Positions 8,208 to 17,447 are shown, counted from the first letter of the stretch. The stretch is DNA of 64,000 nucleotides from Hyphomicrobiales bacterium (GCA_003169835.1 PNAI01000053.1:1147-65146), one strand, 5' to 3'. A program made the numbers and translations. Notes: a model not told the origin generated them from the letters alone.

Positions 8208-9011
8208 ATGAAAATACTCAAATTGGCTGTGGCTTTGATCGCGGTGGCGTTTACCGCAGGTGCAGCGCTCGCGGCCGATGAGGCGGCGCGTAAGGAGTTG
8301 GCGCCCACCGGTAAGCTGCGGGTGGCGATTGCCGTGGGGCCTGCGCCGTCGGCGATTTATGCGATCGAAGAAGGCGGCAAGCGCCGCGGTGTGACCATCG
8401 ATCTCAGTACGGCGCTGGCAAAAAAGCTCGGTGTCCCGGTTGAGTATGTGCCCTATTTGGGCTCGAGCGAAATCCAGGCGGCTGCGGCAACCGGCGTATG
8501 GGACGTCACGTTCATGCCGGTCGACGAAGAGCGCAAGAAATTCGTGGATTTCGGAAATTCTTATCACGTGTTGCAGAGCACTTATCTTGTTGCTCCCGGG
8601 TCCCCGATAAAAAGCGTTGCGGAGGCGAATAAGGTGGGCGTGCGCATCGCGGGCGTCAAGGACACGGCCACTTTACGGGCATCGAACAAGGCTTCGCCGA
8701 ATGCGACCCACATCACGCTTGCCGGAGTGGATGCGGCAATCGCCTTAATGCGCGAGGGCAAGGCGGATGCAATTGCGCTTGGCCGAGAGTCGCTTGGGGG
8801 TGTTGCAACGAAGATCCCTGGCTCGCGGGTGCTCGACGGCGGTTTTCTCAACTCCACGACCGCGGTGGCGGTGCCCAAGGGCAAAGCGGCGGCGCTTGCC
8901 AATGTGAGTGAGTTCATCGAAGAGGCCAAGGCGTCGGGTTTGGTGCGGCGGCCTTTCGACGATATCGGCCTGAAGAACTCGGTGGTCGCGGCGCCGGGGG
9001 CGAAGCCGTGA
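8208..9011 (+). CDS. Polar amino acid-type ABC transporter substrate-binding protein
   Basis: A 267-residue periplasmic binding protein. The start at 8208 has GGGGGAG ten bases upstream, and the protein begins with a clear signal peptide (MKILKLAVALIAV... AALAADE). The SBP_bac_3 fold is visible: GKLRVAIAVGP at the start of the mature part, GVTIDLSTALAKKLG, the Asp-rich WDVTFMPVDEERKKFVDF and the hinge region GVRIAGVKDTATLR. These proteins capture amino acids or related small molecules. No permease or ATPase is next to it, so it is an orphan that must use components coded elsewhere. Confidence 0.82.
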   Translation: MKILKLAVALIAVAFTAGAALAADEAARKELAPTGKLRVAIAVGPAPSAIYAIEEGGKRRGVTIDLSTALAKKLGVPVEYVPYLGSSEIQAAAATGVWDVTFMPVDEERKKFVDFGNSYHVLQSTYLVAPGSPIKSVAEANKVGVRIAGVKDTATLRASNKASPNATHITLAGVDAAIALMREGKADAIALGRESLGGVATKIPGSRVLDGGFLNSTTAVAVPKGKAAALANVSEFIEEAKASGLVRRPFDDIGLKNSVVAAPGAKP

Positions 9012-9244
9012 GGCTACTTTGCACTTAAGCTATCGCGAATTTTACCGGCAGGTATTCAGTGGAAGGGATTTATATAAGCGTTTGATATTACTTGTATTTA
9101 TTCTTAATATGTAAGGCGAAGCAGTGCCGCTGCCCGCGAATTAATCTCCCCAGCCTGCAAGAGTTGATATATCATTAATGCGTTCAAGAACATGCGGCGG
9201 CGCCCATACATGGGGGCGAGAGTAATACCAGGGGAGAGTGGCGT

Positions 9245-9445
9245 TTGTTGAAAGCTCATAAATACTCGGTCGGACAGACCGTGCGTTACACGTCGGGGCC
9301 ATTTGGGCGATTTGGCGCAAGCGGTAGCTTCAAGGTCATCAAGCTACTGCCGCTGGAAGGTGACGAGCATCAGTACCGTATCAAAAGTGCGGGCGAAGCC
9401 TTCGAGCGCGTGGCCAAGGAGAGCCAACTCGACCGCGACCGGTAG
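9245..9445 (+). CDS. Conserved small hypothetical protein
   Basis: A 66-residue protein starting with TTG at 9245 (a second TTG follows directly); GGGGAGAG at 9232-9239 is the ribosome-binding site and favours this start. The sequence is a compact beta-rich domain with VGQTVRYTSGPFGRFGASG and the ending RVAKESQLDRDR. I recall similar short proteins in Rhodopseudomonas and Bradyrhizobium, all without a known function. The 233 bases before it (9012-9244) are AT-rich and hold no gene I can support; they probably contain its promoter. Confidence 0.6.
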   Translation: MLKAHKYSVGQTVRYTSGPFGRFGASGSFKVIKLLPLEGDEHQYRIKSAGEAFERVAKESQLDRDR

Positions 9446-9624
9446 GACAACGGTCCTGCAATTCCACGGACTTAACGCGGCGCGGAGCCTCCCGGCACTG
9501 CGGCGATCGGCGGGGTATATGCCGAATAGGCCTGCGTGTTATGGGGCAGGGGAATAAATTGCTCACGGCAGGCGTTCATCCGGACACTTTGCTCGTCGGC
9601 CGCACGGAAATACGGGAGGAATTA

Positions 9625-10611
9625 ATGCGATATTTGTCGCGTCATTTGTTGCGCCTTGCCGCGCTCGCGTTGTTTGTTCTGGCGCCGGTGCTCTCGTCGG
9701 CAGCCTTGGCGCAAGACTATCCGACCCGAGGGGTCAAGATCATTGTGCCATTCGGCGCAGGCGGTCCAGCCGACGTGTTCGCCCGTCAGGTCGCGCAATA
9801 CTTGTCGGAATCGCTCAAGCAGTCGTTCGTGGTCGAGAACCGGCCGGGGGCTGGCGCGATCATCGGTACTGACGCGGTCGCGAAATCAGCACCCGACGGC
9901 TACACGCTGCTGATGATGTCGAACACGCATACGACCAACGAGTCGCTGATCCCGAACAAGCCCTATCAGCTCATGCGCGACTTAGTGCCGGTGGCGACGG
10001 TCAATTATTCCGATCTGCTCATGGTGATCCATCCTTCCGTGCCGGCAAAGGATCTCAAGGAGTTCATTGCGCTGGCCAAAAAAGAGCCGGGCAAGCTGAA
10101 CTATGCGTCATCAGGTCCCGGTACGCCCTACCACATGGCCGGCGAGCTGTTTAAGGCCATGAGCGGCACCGACATCGTACACGTGCCGCACAAGGCCTCC
10201 GGCGATATGCGCAACAGCGTTATCGGCGGGCATGTGCAGATGATGTTTGATGCCATCACCGTCATGGCCGAGAATGCCAAAGCAGGTCAGGTGCGTGCGC
10301 TCGGCTCCACCGGCGCCAAACGCTCGGCCATCACGCCCGACATTCCAACGATCGCGGAAGCCGGAGTGCCCGGATACGAAGCGACGATCTGGCTCGGCAT
10401 CATGGCGCCGACCGGCACGCCGAAACCGATCGTCGACAAACTCAATGCCGAGATCAATAAAGTGATCAGCAAGCCCGAAGTCGCCCAGATATGGGCCAAG
10501 CAGGGTGCAGTGGTGATGGTGAAGACGCCGGCGGAATTCGACACCTATTTGCGCGCCGACATCGAGAAGTGGGCGAAGGTCGTTAAGGTTTCGGGCGCCA
10601 AAGTGGAATAA
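9625..10611 (+). CDS. Tripartite tricarboxylate transporter (TTT) substrate-binding protein, Bug/TctC family
   Basis: A 328-residue Bug-type binding protein. The start at 9625 has GGGAGGAAT just upstream and begins a signal peptide (MRYLSRHLLRLAALAL... SAALAQ). Family landmarks are YPTRGVKIIVPFGAGGPADV after the signal, VVENRPGAGAIIGTDAVAKS, PDGYTLLMM and the distal GVPGYEATIWLGIMAPTGTP. These proteins bind carboxylated organic compounds for the TctAB membrane part. No tctA or tctB is adjacent, which is normal for the many orphan Bug genes in this kind of genome. The ligand cannot be read from the sequence. Confidence 0.88.
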   Translation: MRYLSRHLLRLAALALFVLAPVLSSAALAQDYPTRGVKIIVPFGAGGPADVFARQVAQYLSESLKQSFVVENRPGAGAIIGTDAVAKSAPDGYTLLMMSNTHTTNESLIPNKPYQLMRDLVPVATVNYSDLLMVIHPSVPAKDLKEFIALAKKEPGKLNYASSGPGTPYHMAGELFKAMSGTDIVHVPHKASGDMRNSVIGGHVQMMFDAITVMAENAKAGQVRALGSTGAKRSAITPDIPTIAEAGVPGYEATIWLGIMAPTGTPKPIVDKLNAEINKVISKPEVAQIWAKQGAVVMVKTPAEFDTYLRADIEKWAKVVKVSGAKVE

Positions 10612-10719
10612 CGCACGCGCGGGCAACTTACCAACACTGGACTTCACTGCAGGATGGATATGGTCCGGTTGATGGGCCATAATATGCTTTGATATCGCAG
10701 TGATTAGGTCAAAGGCATA

Positions 10720-11709
10720 ATGTCGGGTTTTGAACTCTGGCTGTCAGGCCACGACTCCATGTCCGGGACGCTGATGGTGCTGCTGTGGGCGGCGGGCGTT
10801 GTCACGGCGCTTGTCATCGTTGTCGGTCTGCTGGCGTTTCGCGATTTCGCGATGCGGGACATGATCGATATTTTCCTGAGCACGGCGGTGGTTCTTGTTC
10901 TCGTGGTGTTGGGATGGACATGGCTCGAGCAATCCGCGCGGCGCGAGCATGCCGCCGAGCGTCGTGCGCTTGAGGTGCGGGAAAGTGAGCTTACCGCGCG
11001 CGCCGTTGCCCCAGGCTCCGCGCTTGCCTGCCTCAATCCGGTCGGTATTGAGACGGTGGACGCGGCGTGCGAACAAGCGGTGTTTGCAAGTCCGAATTCC
11101 GTTGCCGCTACAGTCGCGTATGTCGACGCGCAGCTATCTCTGGTGGCGGATGGTCTGGAATACGCGAACCGAGACCGCAGCTACGGCAGCGGATTGGAAC
11201 GATCCCGACGGGCGCTGGAAGCAGATCGCTTCGGGTTCGTCGCGCATGTCCTCGAGACCCGTGGTTGCACGGCCGAGGATTGCACTGCTTTCAAGCTCTT
11301 AAGATACACGACCCGCGTGAAGGCCAATCTGAAGGAGCACGCGTTCGTGGCGCACGTCACGCAGTATGCGGCCAACTGGCCGGCCGGCAGCGTGGCGACG
11401 ACTGCGGGCGCCGGCCAGGTGCCGTCAGCCATCACGCTTCCTCCCAGCGCTTCAGCGGCGCCGGCGGTGTCGCGATTTAATTTTCCTTCGTCAGCCTCGA
11501 TCCCGCCTGTGAGCATCATGAGCGCGGAGCCGACGGGATCCACATCGCCGAACAACGCATCCGGTGCGTCCACCGAGCCGTCGGCGTCCGAACCGAAGAA
11601 GCCGCCCGCGCGCCGCCAGTCGGCGAATAAGCCAGCCGCGGCACGGCTGCCGCCGCCACCCGTGCCACCGCCGGCATCAAACCCGGGAACACCACCGCGC
11701 ACGCAGTGA
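10720..11709 (+). CDS. Hypothetical membrane protein with Pro/Ser-rich tail
   Basis: A 329-residue protein with two transmembrane helices near the N terminus (about residues 17-42 and 50-68), a short helical segment rich in Arg and Glu (QSARREHAAERRALEVRE), then a soluble domain with several cysteines (residues about 104-215; CLNPVG, DAACEQAV, RGCTAEDCTAF). The last ~110 residues are low-complexity Pro, Ser and Ala, ending in a polyproline run. I do not recognise the family by name. It is followed 42 bases later by the biotin-carboxylase gene. It may sit in the inner membrane with the Cys domain outside. Confidence 0.65.
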   Translation: MSGFELWLSGHDSMSGTLMVLLWAAGVVTALVIVVGLLAFRDFAMRDMIDIFLSTAVVLVLVVLGWTWLEQSARREHAAERRALEVRESELTARAVAPGSALACLNPVGIETVDAACEQAVFASPNSVAATVAYVDAQLSLVADGLEYANRDRSYGSGLERSRRALEADRFGFVAHVLETRGCTAEDCTAFKLLRYTTRVKANLKEHAFVAHVTQYAANWPAGSVATTAGAGQVPSAITLPPSASAAPAVSRFNFPSSASIPPVSIMSAEPTGSTSPNNASGASTEPSASEPKKPPARRQSANKPAAARLPPPPVPPPASNPGTPPRTQ

Positions 11710-11751
11710 TCGGTTGGCGACAAGCCGCGTTCGCAATGCTAGAGCGGCGTC

Positions 11752-13707
11752 ATGTTCGCATCGGTCCTGATCGCAAATCGAGGCGAGATCGCCTGCCGTA
11801 TCGCGCGCACCGCGCGGCGCTTGAAGATGCGCATCATCGCAGTCTATTCGGACGCCGACAAAGACGCGTTGCACGTGCGGCTCGCCGACGAGGCGTATCC
11901 GATTGGTCCCGCACCTGCGCGCGAAAGCTATCTTGTCATCGATCGATTGGTCGAAGTGGCGCGCAAAGCGTCCGCGCAATGTGTCCATCCGGGTTATGGG
12001 TTCTTGTCCGAGAATGCGGATTTTGCGGAGGCCTGCGTGCGCGCCGGCATCGTCTTTGTCGGGCCGCCGCCGGAGGCGATCCGCGCCATGGGCCGCAAGG
12101 ACCGCGCCAAGGCGCTCATTGCCAAGGCCGGCGTGCCTGTGGTGCCGGGTTATCATGGCGAGCGGCAGGAGGCGGCATTCCTCAAAGCGCAGGCGGTCGA
12201 GACCGGCTATCCGGTGCTGATCAAGGCGGTGGCCGGGGGCGGCGGCAAGGGCATGCGGCGGGTGGAGAAGGCTGCCGAATTTGACGCAGCACTGGAGGGC
12301 GCGCAGCGCGAGGCCACATCTTCGTTCGGGGACGCGCGTGTGCTGATCGAAAAATATATCGAGACACCGCGCCATATCGAGATGCAGATTTTCGCCGACG
12401 CGCAGGGCAACACCATCCACCTCAACGAACGCGATTGTTCGTTGCAGCGGCGGCATCAAAAAGTCATCGAGGAGGGGCCTGCGCCCGGAATGACGGCGGC
12501 GTTGCGCGCCGAGATGGGTGCGGCCGCGGTGCGCGCGGCGAAGGCTGTGGGCTATGCGGGGGCCGGCACGGTGGAATTCATCGCCGATGGGGCCAGCGGG
12601 CTGCGCTCCGGCGCATATTGGTTCATGGAAATGAACACGCGGCTGCAGGTCGAGCATCCGGTGACGGAAGCAATCACAGGCCTCGATCTGGTCGAATGGC
12701 AATTCCGCATTGCCGCGGGCGAGAAGCTGCCGCTTGCGCAAAGCGAAGTGCCCCTCGATGGCCATGCGGTGGAAGCGCGCATCTATGCCGAGGATCCCGC
12801 GCGCGGATTTCTGCCATCGACCGGCAAACTCGTCGCGCTGGAATTCTCGACCGACCTGCGCATCGACACAGGTGTCGAAGTGGGGGGCGAGATTTCACCA
12901 TACTACGATCCGTTGATCGCAAAAATGATCGCGCATGCGCCGACGCGAGCGGAAGCTCTTGCCAAGCTCGCCGACGGGCTCGAGCGCACGATCATCGCCG
13001 GGCCGCGCACGAACGTGGCATTTCTCGCGGCGCTTTGCCGTGCGGAAGGCTTTCGTAAGGGGAAGTTCGATACGGGCTTTATCGATCGCAACATCGTTGT
13101 GCTGGCGCCAAAGGACATCGATCGCGCGGCGGCGGCGCGCGGGGCCGCGCATCTGGCGGCCCAGGACATGGCGCGCATCGCGACAAGCCTCGATCGCGCC
13201 GCGGATGAACCGGCCTCACCTTGGGATGCGGCAGATGCGTTCCAACTCGCGGGCGCGCGCACGTTAAAAGTTCCTATCCTGGTCGATGGAGAAAGCGCGA
13301 TCGCGGAGATCGGCTACGGCGCGGGCGGCCTTGCGGTGGTTGTGGATGGTGCAGCGCCAGCGCTTGATGCGCGGGTGGTTGAGGCGGCAGATGGAGTCCA
13401 TGTGGTGCGTCGAGGCCGGCAGACCGTCGTGCGGCGTGTTGATTTTGTCGCGCATGACTTCGGACATGCCGATGGCGATGGTCTCGTCACCGCGCCGATG
13501 CACGGCAAAGTCGTGGCAATTTTTGTGGCGAGCGGAGATAAAGTGGCGAAGGGCCAACGTGTCGCCATTATCGAGGCGATGAAGATGGAACATACGCTCA
13601 CCGCGCCGTGTGCAGGCAATGTCACCGAGATCGTGGTGGCGGCCGGCGCGCAAGTCGCGGAAGGGGCGAGGGTGATGACGATTGAACCTGCGGAAAAAGT
13701 CGACTGA
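11752..13707 (+). CDS. mccA: Biotin-dependent acyl-CoA carboxylase alpha subunit (methylcrotonyl-CoA carboxylase type)
   Basis: A complete 651-residue alpha subunit. Domains in order: biotin carboxylase (residues 1 to about 445) with LIANRGEIACRIARTARR, the ATP loop GGGGKGMR and EMNTRLQVEHPVTE; a linker domain; and a biotinyl carrier domain with EAMKMEHT, where Lys611 takes biotin. It carboxylates biotin with ATP and bicarbonate and feeds a carboxyltransferase beta subunit. The nearest beta gene is mccB 9 kb upstream, which already has its own alpha partner. A methylcrotonyl or propionyl role is inferred from overall similarity. Base use is typical of the window. The DUF1489 gene follows after two bases. 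Confidence 0.85.
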   Translation: MFASVLIANRGEIACRIARTARRLKMRIIAVYSDADKDALHVRLADEAYPIGPAPARESYLVIDRLVEVARKASAQCVHPGYGFLSENADFAEACVRAGIVFVGPPPEAIRAMGRKDRAKALIAKAGVPVVPGYHGERQEAAFLKAQAVETGYPVLIKAVAGGGGKGMRRVEKAAEFDAALEGAQREATSSFGDARVLIEKYIETPRHIEMQIFADAQGNTIHLNERDCSLQRRHQKVIEEGPAPGMTAALRAEMGAAAVRAAKAVGYAGAGTVEFIADGASGLRSGAYWFMEMNTRLQVEHPVTEAITGLDLVEWQFRIAAGEKLPLAQSEVPLDGHAVEARIYAEDPARGFLPSTGKLVALEFSTDLRIDTGVEVGGEISPYYDPLIAKMIAHAPTRAEALAKLADGLERTIIAGPRTNVAFLAALCRAEGFRKGKFDTGFIDRNIVVLAPKDIDRAAAARGAAHLAAQDMARIATSLDRAADEPASPWDAADAFQLAGARTLKVPILVDGESAIAEIGYGAGGLAVVVDGAAPALDARVVEAADGVHVVRRGRQTVVRRVDFVAHDFGHADGDGLVTAPMHGKVVAIFVASGDKVAKGQRVAIIEAMKMEHTLTAPCAGNVTEIVVAAGAQVAEGARVMTIEPAEKVD

Positions 13708-13709
13708 TC

Positions 13710-14150
13710 ATGACGCTCCATCTTATCAAGCTCAGCGTTGGCACGGATTCAATCGAAGATCTCGAGGATTGGATCAAGCTGAAGCTCAAGGAAAAGCGCA
13801 AGCGCGGCGAAAAAAAGCCCGAACGCATCCACACCACGCGCATGGTGCCAAAACGTGCGGACGAGTTGCTCGACGGCGGTTCGATCTACTGGGTGATCCG
13901 CGGAGAAATTATGTGCCGCGAGCGCATCCTGGCGGTCCGCCCGTTCGTCGACCGCGAGGGCGTCAGCCGCTGCCAGCTTGTGCTTGATCCCAAATGCGTG
14001 CCGGTGCAGCCGCGGCCTTTTCGCGCGTTTCAAGGATGGCGGTATTTGACGGTGAAGGACGCGCCGCCCGATCTCGATCGCGCGGCGCCGGGCGCGCGTA
14101 ATATGCCCGAGACTCTGCGGCGGGAATTGCGGGAGTTGGGGTTGCTGTAA
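13710..14150 (+). CDS. DUF1489 family protein
   Basis: A 146-residue protein recognised as DUF1489, a conserved alphaproteobacterial family of unknown function. Typical features are HLIKLSVGTDSIEDLEDW near the start, TRMVPKRADELLDGGSIYWVI in the middle and the closing RPFRAFQGWRYL. It is basic and lacks signal or membrane segments, so it is cytosolic, possibly nucleic acid-associated. It begins two bases after the carboxylase gene and is probably co-transcribed. Confidence 0.82.
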   Translation: MTLHLIKLSVGTDSIEDLEDWIKLKLKEKRKRGEKKPERIHTTRMVPKRADELLDGGSIYWVIRGEIMCRERILAVRPFVDREGVSRCQLVLDPKCVPVQPRPFRAFQGWRYLTVKDAPPDLDRAAPGARNMPETLRRELRELGLL

Positions 14151-14207
14151 TCGCGGTAGCGCTGCGCGCGATTTCGCGGCAGCGATCGTTTCATGAGCGG
14201 ACTTCAT

Positions 14208-14291
14208 CGGCGGCACGGCGAGGCCAAGCGTCTTGGCGGCCTTGAGGTTGATGACCAGCGCGAACTTGGTCGGCAACGGGACCCGAGTGAC
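14208..14291 (-). pseudogene. Relic of an ABC-type substrate-binding protein gene (C-terminal end)
   Basis: On the minus strand the translation reads LPTKFALVINLKAAKTLGL then AVPP, which is the conserved C-terminal signature of a large family of ABC-type binding proteins (QPTKFELVINLKTAKALGL). Upstream of it no further family sequence is left, and the frame runs on after it into unrelated bases. This is a decayed 3' end of a gene. The surrounding 14151-14482 holds nothing else I can support apart from the promoter region of the HU-like gene. Confidence 0.6.
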
Positions 14292-14482
14292 TTTGGACCC
14301 CCCTCGTTGAACGCGGCCGATGTCCCGGAATGGTCGTTTTTGACCGATCCAGGCCGCTGGCGAAGGAGCCGCTTTACCCTCGTTTTCCCCTAAATTACTG
14401 CAATATAGTAAAACCCCGAGTTCCCTTCACCGCAAACTTCGGGCTAACTCGGTCGGACACGATTCGGAAATATGGAGGAGAC

Positions 14483-14794
14483 ATGGCCAAGATGATGTCG
14501 AAGTCGGAACTCATTCAGAAAATCTCTGAGCAGCATTCGAAAAGCAATATGACGCGGAAGGACGTCAAAGGCGTTATCGAGTCGCTCGCCAAGATAGGCT
14601 ACTCGGAACTCAAGAAATCAGGAGCCTTCCTTGTGCCTGGATTTGCCAAATTCGTTGTTATCAAAAAGCCCGCCACAAAGGAGCGCAGCGGCATCAATCC
14701 GTTCACAAAGGAGCCAACAATATTTAAGGCAAAGCCGGCTCGAAAGATCGTCAGGGCTCGGCCGGTAAAGGCTGCCAAGGACGCCGTAGCGTAG
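14483..14794 (+). CDS. HU-like histone-like DNA-binding protein
   Basis: A 103-residue HU/IHF-family protein. The start at 14483 (MAKMMSKSELIQ) has GGAGGAG at 14474-14480. The helical dimerisation part (SELIQKISEQHSKSNMTRKDV) is followed by the beta-arm region, where the usual GRNPxTGE becomes SGINPFTKEPTIFKAKPARK. A basic Ala/Lys/Arg tail (VRARPVKAAKDAVA) extends beyond the standard HU length of ~90. It should bend and compact DNA. The arm variant and tail separate it from the main housekeeping HU, so it is probably an extra paralogue. Confidence 0.82.
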   Translation: MAKMMSKSELIQKISEQHSKSNMTRKDVKGVIESLAKIGYSELKKSGAFLVPGFAKFVVIKKPATKERSGINPFTKEPTIFKAKPARKIVRARPVKAAKDAVA

Positions 14795-14912
14795 CGTCGA
14801 AAACATCGGTAGTTCTCAGGCCGATTTTGTTGAAACGCCGCCCCATGACCGAGATGGGTCGATCTGACGGTTTGGCTATGTCCGAGTTTCGTCCGCGACA
14901 ATACAGCGCTGG

Positions 14913-14932
14913 ATTCCCGCCTTTGCGGGAAT
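14913..14932. repeat. REP-like intergenic palindrome
   Basis: An 8-base-pair perfect stem (ATTCCCGC/GCGGGAAT) with a CTTT loop, in the context CTGG-ATTCCCGC-CTTT-GCGGGAAT-GA. This motif resembles the dispersed palindromic units common between genes of Bradyrhizobium-like and other GC-rich proteobacteria. It lies between the convergent HU-like gene and panC; without a T run it is a weak terminator at best. Confidence 0.5.
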
Positions 14933-14966
14933 GAGCGGAGTAAGTGCTGCTCTGAGTTGTCGCGGA

Positions 14967-15845
14967 TTATACCGCGATATTGTCGATCAGCCGGGTTTTC
15001 CCGATTTTTGCCGCCACGAGCAGCCGCAATGGGCCGTCCTTCACGGACGCGACGAGTGCGAGGGTTTCGGCGTGACGCGCTTCGAGATAATCGATCTCGA
15101 AGCCTGCGCGTTCGATTGCAGCGCGGCTGGCGGTAAGGGTCGCTGCGATCGGTTTGCCCGCTTTGATCTGCGCGGCGCTCTCTTTGAGTATGCGGTGGAG
15201 CGTCGGTGCGGCCGCGCGCTCGGCGGCTGAGAGATAGGCGTTGCGCGAGGACATGGCGAGGCCGTCCTTTTCGCGCATGGTCGGCGCGCCGATGACTTTG
15301 ACCGGCATGTCGAGGTCGCGTGCCATCGCGGTGATGACTTTGAGCTGCTGGTAGTCCTTCTGGCCGAAGATCGCGATGTCGGGTGCGACCTGCGAAAAGA
15401 GCTTGGCGACGACGGTTGCGACCCCGCCGAAGAAATGCGGGCGAAAGGCATCCTCCAGGCCTGTCGATGCGGGGCCGCCAGCAATAACCTTGGTGGCAAA
15501 TCCTTCGGGATACATTTCCGCGGCGCTTGGCACCCAAACGAGATCCACTTTAAGTGCTGTGAGCGCCGCAAGGTCGGCCGCGAATGTGCGCGGGTAAGTG
15601 GAGAAATCCTCGTGCGGGGCAAATTGCGCCGGATTGACGAAGATCGATACCACCACGCGTTTGGCGCGCCGCTTGGCAAGCCGTACCAGCGCGAGGTGGC
15701 CCGCATGCAGTGCGCCCATGGTCGGGACAAGCGCTATGGTTTCGCGCCGGTTCCGGTAGCGGGCGAGAGAGCGGCGCAGTGCGCCGAGCTTGCGGACAAC
15801 GGGCAGCTTGGCCAAGACGTTACCTCCGAGGGTTTGAGCGATCAT
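14967..15845 (-). CDS. panC: Pantothenate synthetase
   Basis: A 292-residue PanC. It condenses D-pantoate and beta-alanine with ATP to make pantothenate for coenzyme A. The HIGH-type signature appears as [14 protein letters not shown], then [40 protein letters not shown] and the second nucleotide-binding motif MSSRNAYLS. The start at 15845 (MIAQTLGG) gives close to the standard length; an in-frame ATG further upstream adds a non-conserved stretch. panB is not next to it. It is transcribed away from the VWA-like gene. Confidence 0.95.
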   Translation of the reverse strand: MIAQTLGGNVLAKLPVVRKLGALRRSLARYRNRRETIALVPTMGALHAGHLALVRLAKRRAKRVVVSIFVNPAQFAPHEDFSTYPRTFAADLAALTALKVDLVWVPSAAEMYPEGFATKVIAGGPASTGLEDAFRPHFFGGVATVVAKLFSQVAPDIAIFGQKDYQQLKVITAMARDLDMPVKVIGAPTMREKDGLAMSSRNAYLSAAERAAAPTLHRILKESAAQIKAGKPIAATLTASRAAIERAGFEIDYLEARHAETLALVASVKDGPLRLLVAAKIGKTRLIDNIAV

Positions 15846-15972
15846 GGTCGATTTGTGTGAATCGCTAAGCCCAATATAAGGGGTCGGCGCGACCATTGCG
15901 TCAGCGGCGCGAAGGCGCACTTATAGGCAAGGACGAAACGATCCGACAGGGTCCACTCCGATAGGGTCTACG

Positions 15973-16701
15973 ATGACGAAAGAGCGCACCCCCATCCCGA
16001 CCGAAGGCGGCAAGACGCCCGCCTCCTCCGCGCGCGCCGACATCGACGCGTTTCTCGCCCAGGTGCGAACGCTCGGCCCTTCGACCGCGGCCGGCGGGCG
16101 CGGACGGCTGATCTTCGCGCTGGATGCCACCATGAGCCGGCAGCCGATGTGGGACACCGCCTGCGAGCTGCAGGCCGACATGTTCCGCGAGACCGCCAAG
16201 ATCGGCGGACTCGATGTGCAACTGGTTTATTTCCGGGGGATCGGCGAATGCCGGGCCTCGCGCTGGGTTTCCGATGCGCGCGAGCTCGCGGGGCTGATGG
16301 GAAAAATCGATTGCCGCGGCGGCCATACCCAGATCGGGAAGGTTCTTGCGCACACACAGCACGAATCCGAAAAGAAGAAGGTCCAGGCGCTGGTGTTCGT
16401 CGGCGACGCGATGGAAGAGGCGATCGATGATCTTGCGGCGGCCGCGGGCGCGCTCGGATTGCTCGGCATTCCTGCGTTCGTGTTCCAGGAAGGTCACGAT
16501 CCGGTCGCCGAGCAGGCCTATCGCGAGATCGCCCGGCTGTCACGCGGGGCCTATGGCCGCTTCGATCCGGGCTCCGCGCATGAATTGGGCGAACTGCTCC
16601 GCGCCGCGGCGGCGTATGCGGCGGGAGGTATGCGGGCGCTCGCCGATCTTTCGGCGAAGCGCAATACCGGCGCGACGCGGCTGCTTGAGCAGATGAAATA
16701 A
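15973..16701 (+). CDS. VWA-like domain protein
   Basis: A 242-residue cytosolic protein with a von Willebrand A-like fold: the first strand RLIFALDATMSRQPMWD carries a variant metal site (DATMS instead of DxSxS), then LDVQLVYFRGIGECRASRWV, a threonine-bearing loop (GGHTQIGKVLAH) and the strand VQALVFVGDAMEE. The first 30 residues are a flexible lead. Similar proteins occur in alphaproteobacteria without a proven function. It is two bases upstream of a membrane DnaJ-domain gene, so the two probably work together; the role is unknown. Confidence 0.7.
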   Translation: MTKERTPIPTEGGKTPASSARADIDAFLAQVRTLGPSTAAGGRGRLIFALDATMSRQPMWDTACELQADMFRETAKIGGLDVQLVYFRGIGECRASRWVSDARELAGLMGKIDCRGGHTQIGKVLAHTQHESEKKKVQALVFVGDAMEEAIDDLAAAAGALGLLGIPAFVFQEGHDPVAEQAYREIARLSRGAYGRFDPGSAHELGELLRAAAAYAAGGMRALADLSAKRNTGATRLLEQMK

Positions 16702-16703
16702 TC

Positions 16704-17405
16704 ATGCCGCAGATTCTCTTCGGCGTCATCGTTCTGGTACTGGCGCTGTGGGCGCTCAACGCCTTCACCAAGGCTAACCCTCAGCACATTGCGCGCTTTG
16801 CGCGGCCGGTGGGCGGGGTCGCTGCCGTGGGGCTCGCAGCTTTCCTTGGCATTCGCGGCCGGATCGACATGGCGATCCCACTGGGGATTTTCGGCCTCGG
16901 CCTGCTTGGAATGATGCCGTTTGGGCCTGCGGGATTTTTCAAGCGTACGCAGAAGACCCCAGGCCAGGTTTCGCGCGTGCGTTCGGCGTTCGTGGAGATG
17001 GAGCTCGATCACGACACCGGCGACATGCGCGGGCGCATTCTTGCCGGGCGTTTTGAAGGTGTGTCGCTCGATACGCTCGATGCGGCGACGCTGATTGGTC
17101 TGCTCGCTGAAATCGATCAGGAAAGCCGCGCGCTACTGGCTGCTTATCTTGACCGCAAGGCGCCCGGTTGGCGTGAGAACGCGCAAGATAATGCGCGTGC
17201 GGGGGATGGGGCGGTGAGCAGCGGTAAAATGACGGAGGAGGAGGCCTATCAAATCCTTGGCGTGCAGCCGGGAGCGACTGTCCAGGATATCGGGCGTGCG
17301 CACCGTTCGCTGATGAAGAAACTCCATCCCGACCAGGGGGGCTCGACGTATCTCGCCGCCCGCGTCAATGAGGCTAAGGATGTGCTTGTTCGCCGGCATC
17401 GTTGA
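16704..17405 (+). CDS. Membrane-anchored DnaJ-domain protein
   Basis: A 233-residue protein with N-terminal membrane helices (about residues 4-20, 35-50 and 55-75) and a C-terminal J domain. The J domain (about residues 175-233) contains EEAYQILGVQPGATVQDIGRA and the essential HPD tripeptide in KKLHPDQGGST, so it can stimulate an Hsp70 ATPase. The order resembles the mitochondrial Tim14/Pam18 type (membrane anchor followed by a terminal J domain). It is directly downstream of the VWA-like gene. Client unknown. Confidence 0.82.
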   Translation: MPQILFGVIVLVLALWALNAFTKANPQHIARFARPVGGVAAVGLAAFLGIRGRIDMAIPLGIFGLGLLGMMPFGPAGFFKRTQKTPGQVSRVRSAFVEMELDHDTGDMRGRILAGRFEGVSLDTLDAATLIGLLAEIDQESRALLAAYLDRKAPGWRENAQDNARAGDGAVSSGKMTEEEAYQILGVQPGATVQDIGRAHRSLMKKLHPDQGGSTYLAARVNEAKDVLVRRHR

Positions 17406-17447
17406 ATTGTCCGTTCAAACTCGTTGCTACATCAATTTTTGGCCACA

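Noticed and set aside
7342-8208. Long N-terminal extension of the quinone reductase-like frame
   Set aside because: It is antisense to the SDR gene and has no similarity to the MDR family; the true start is 7341.
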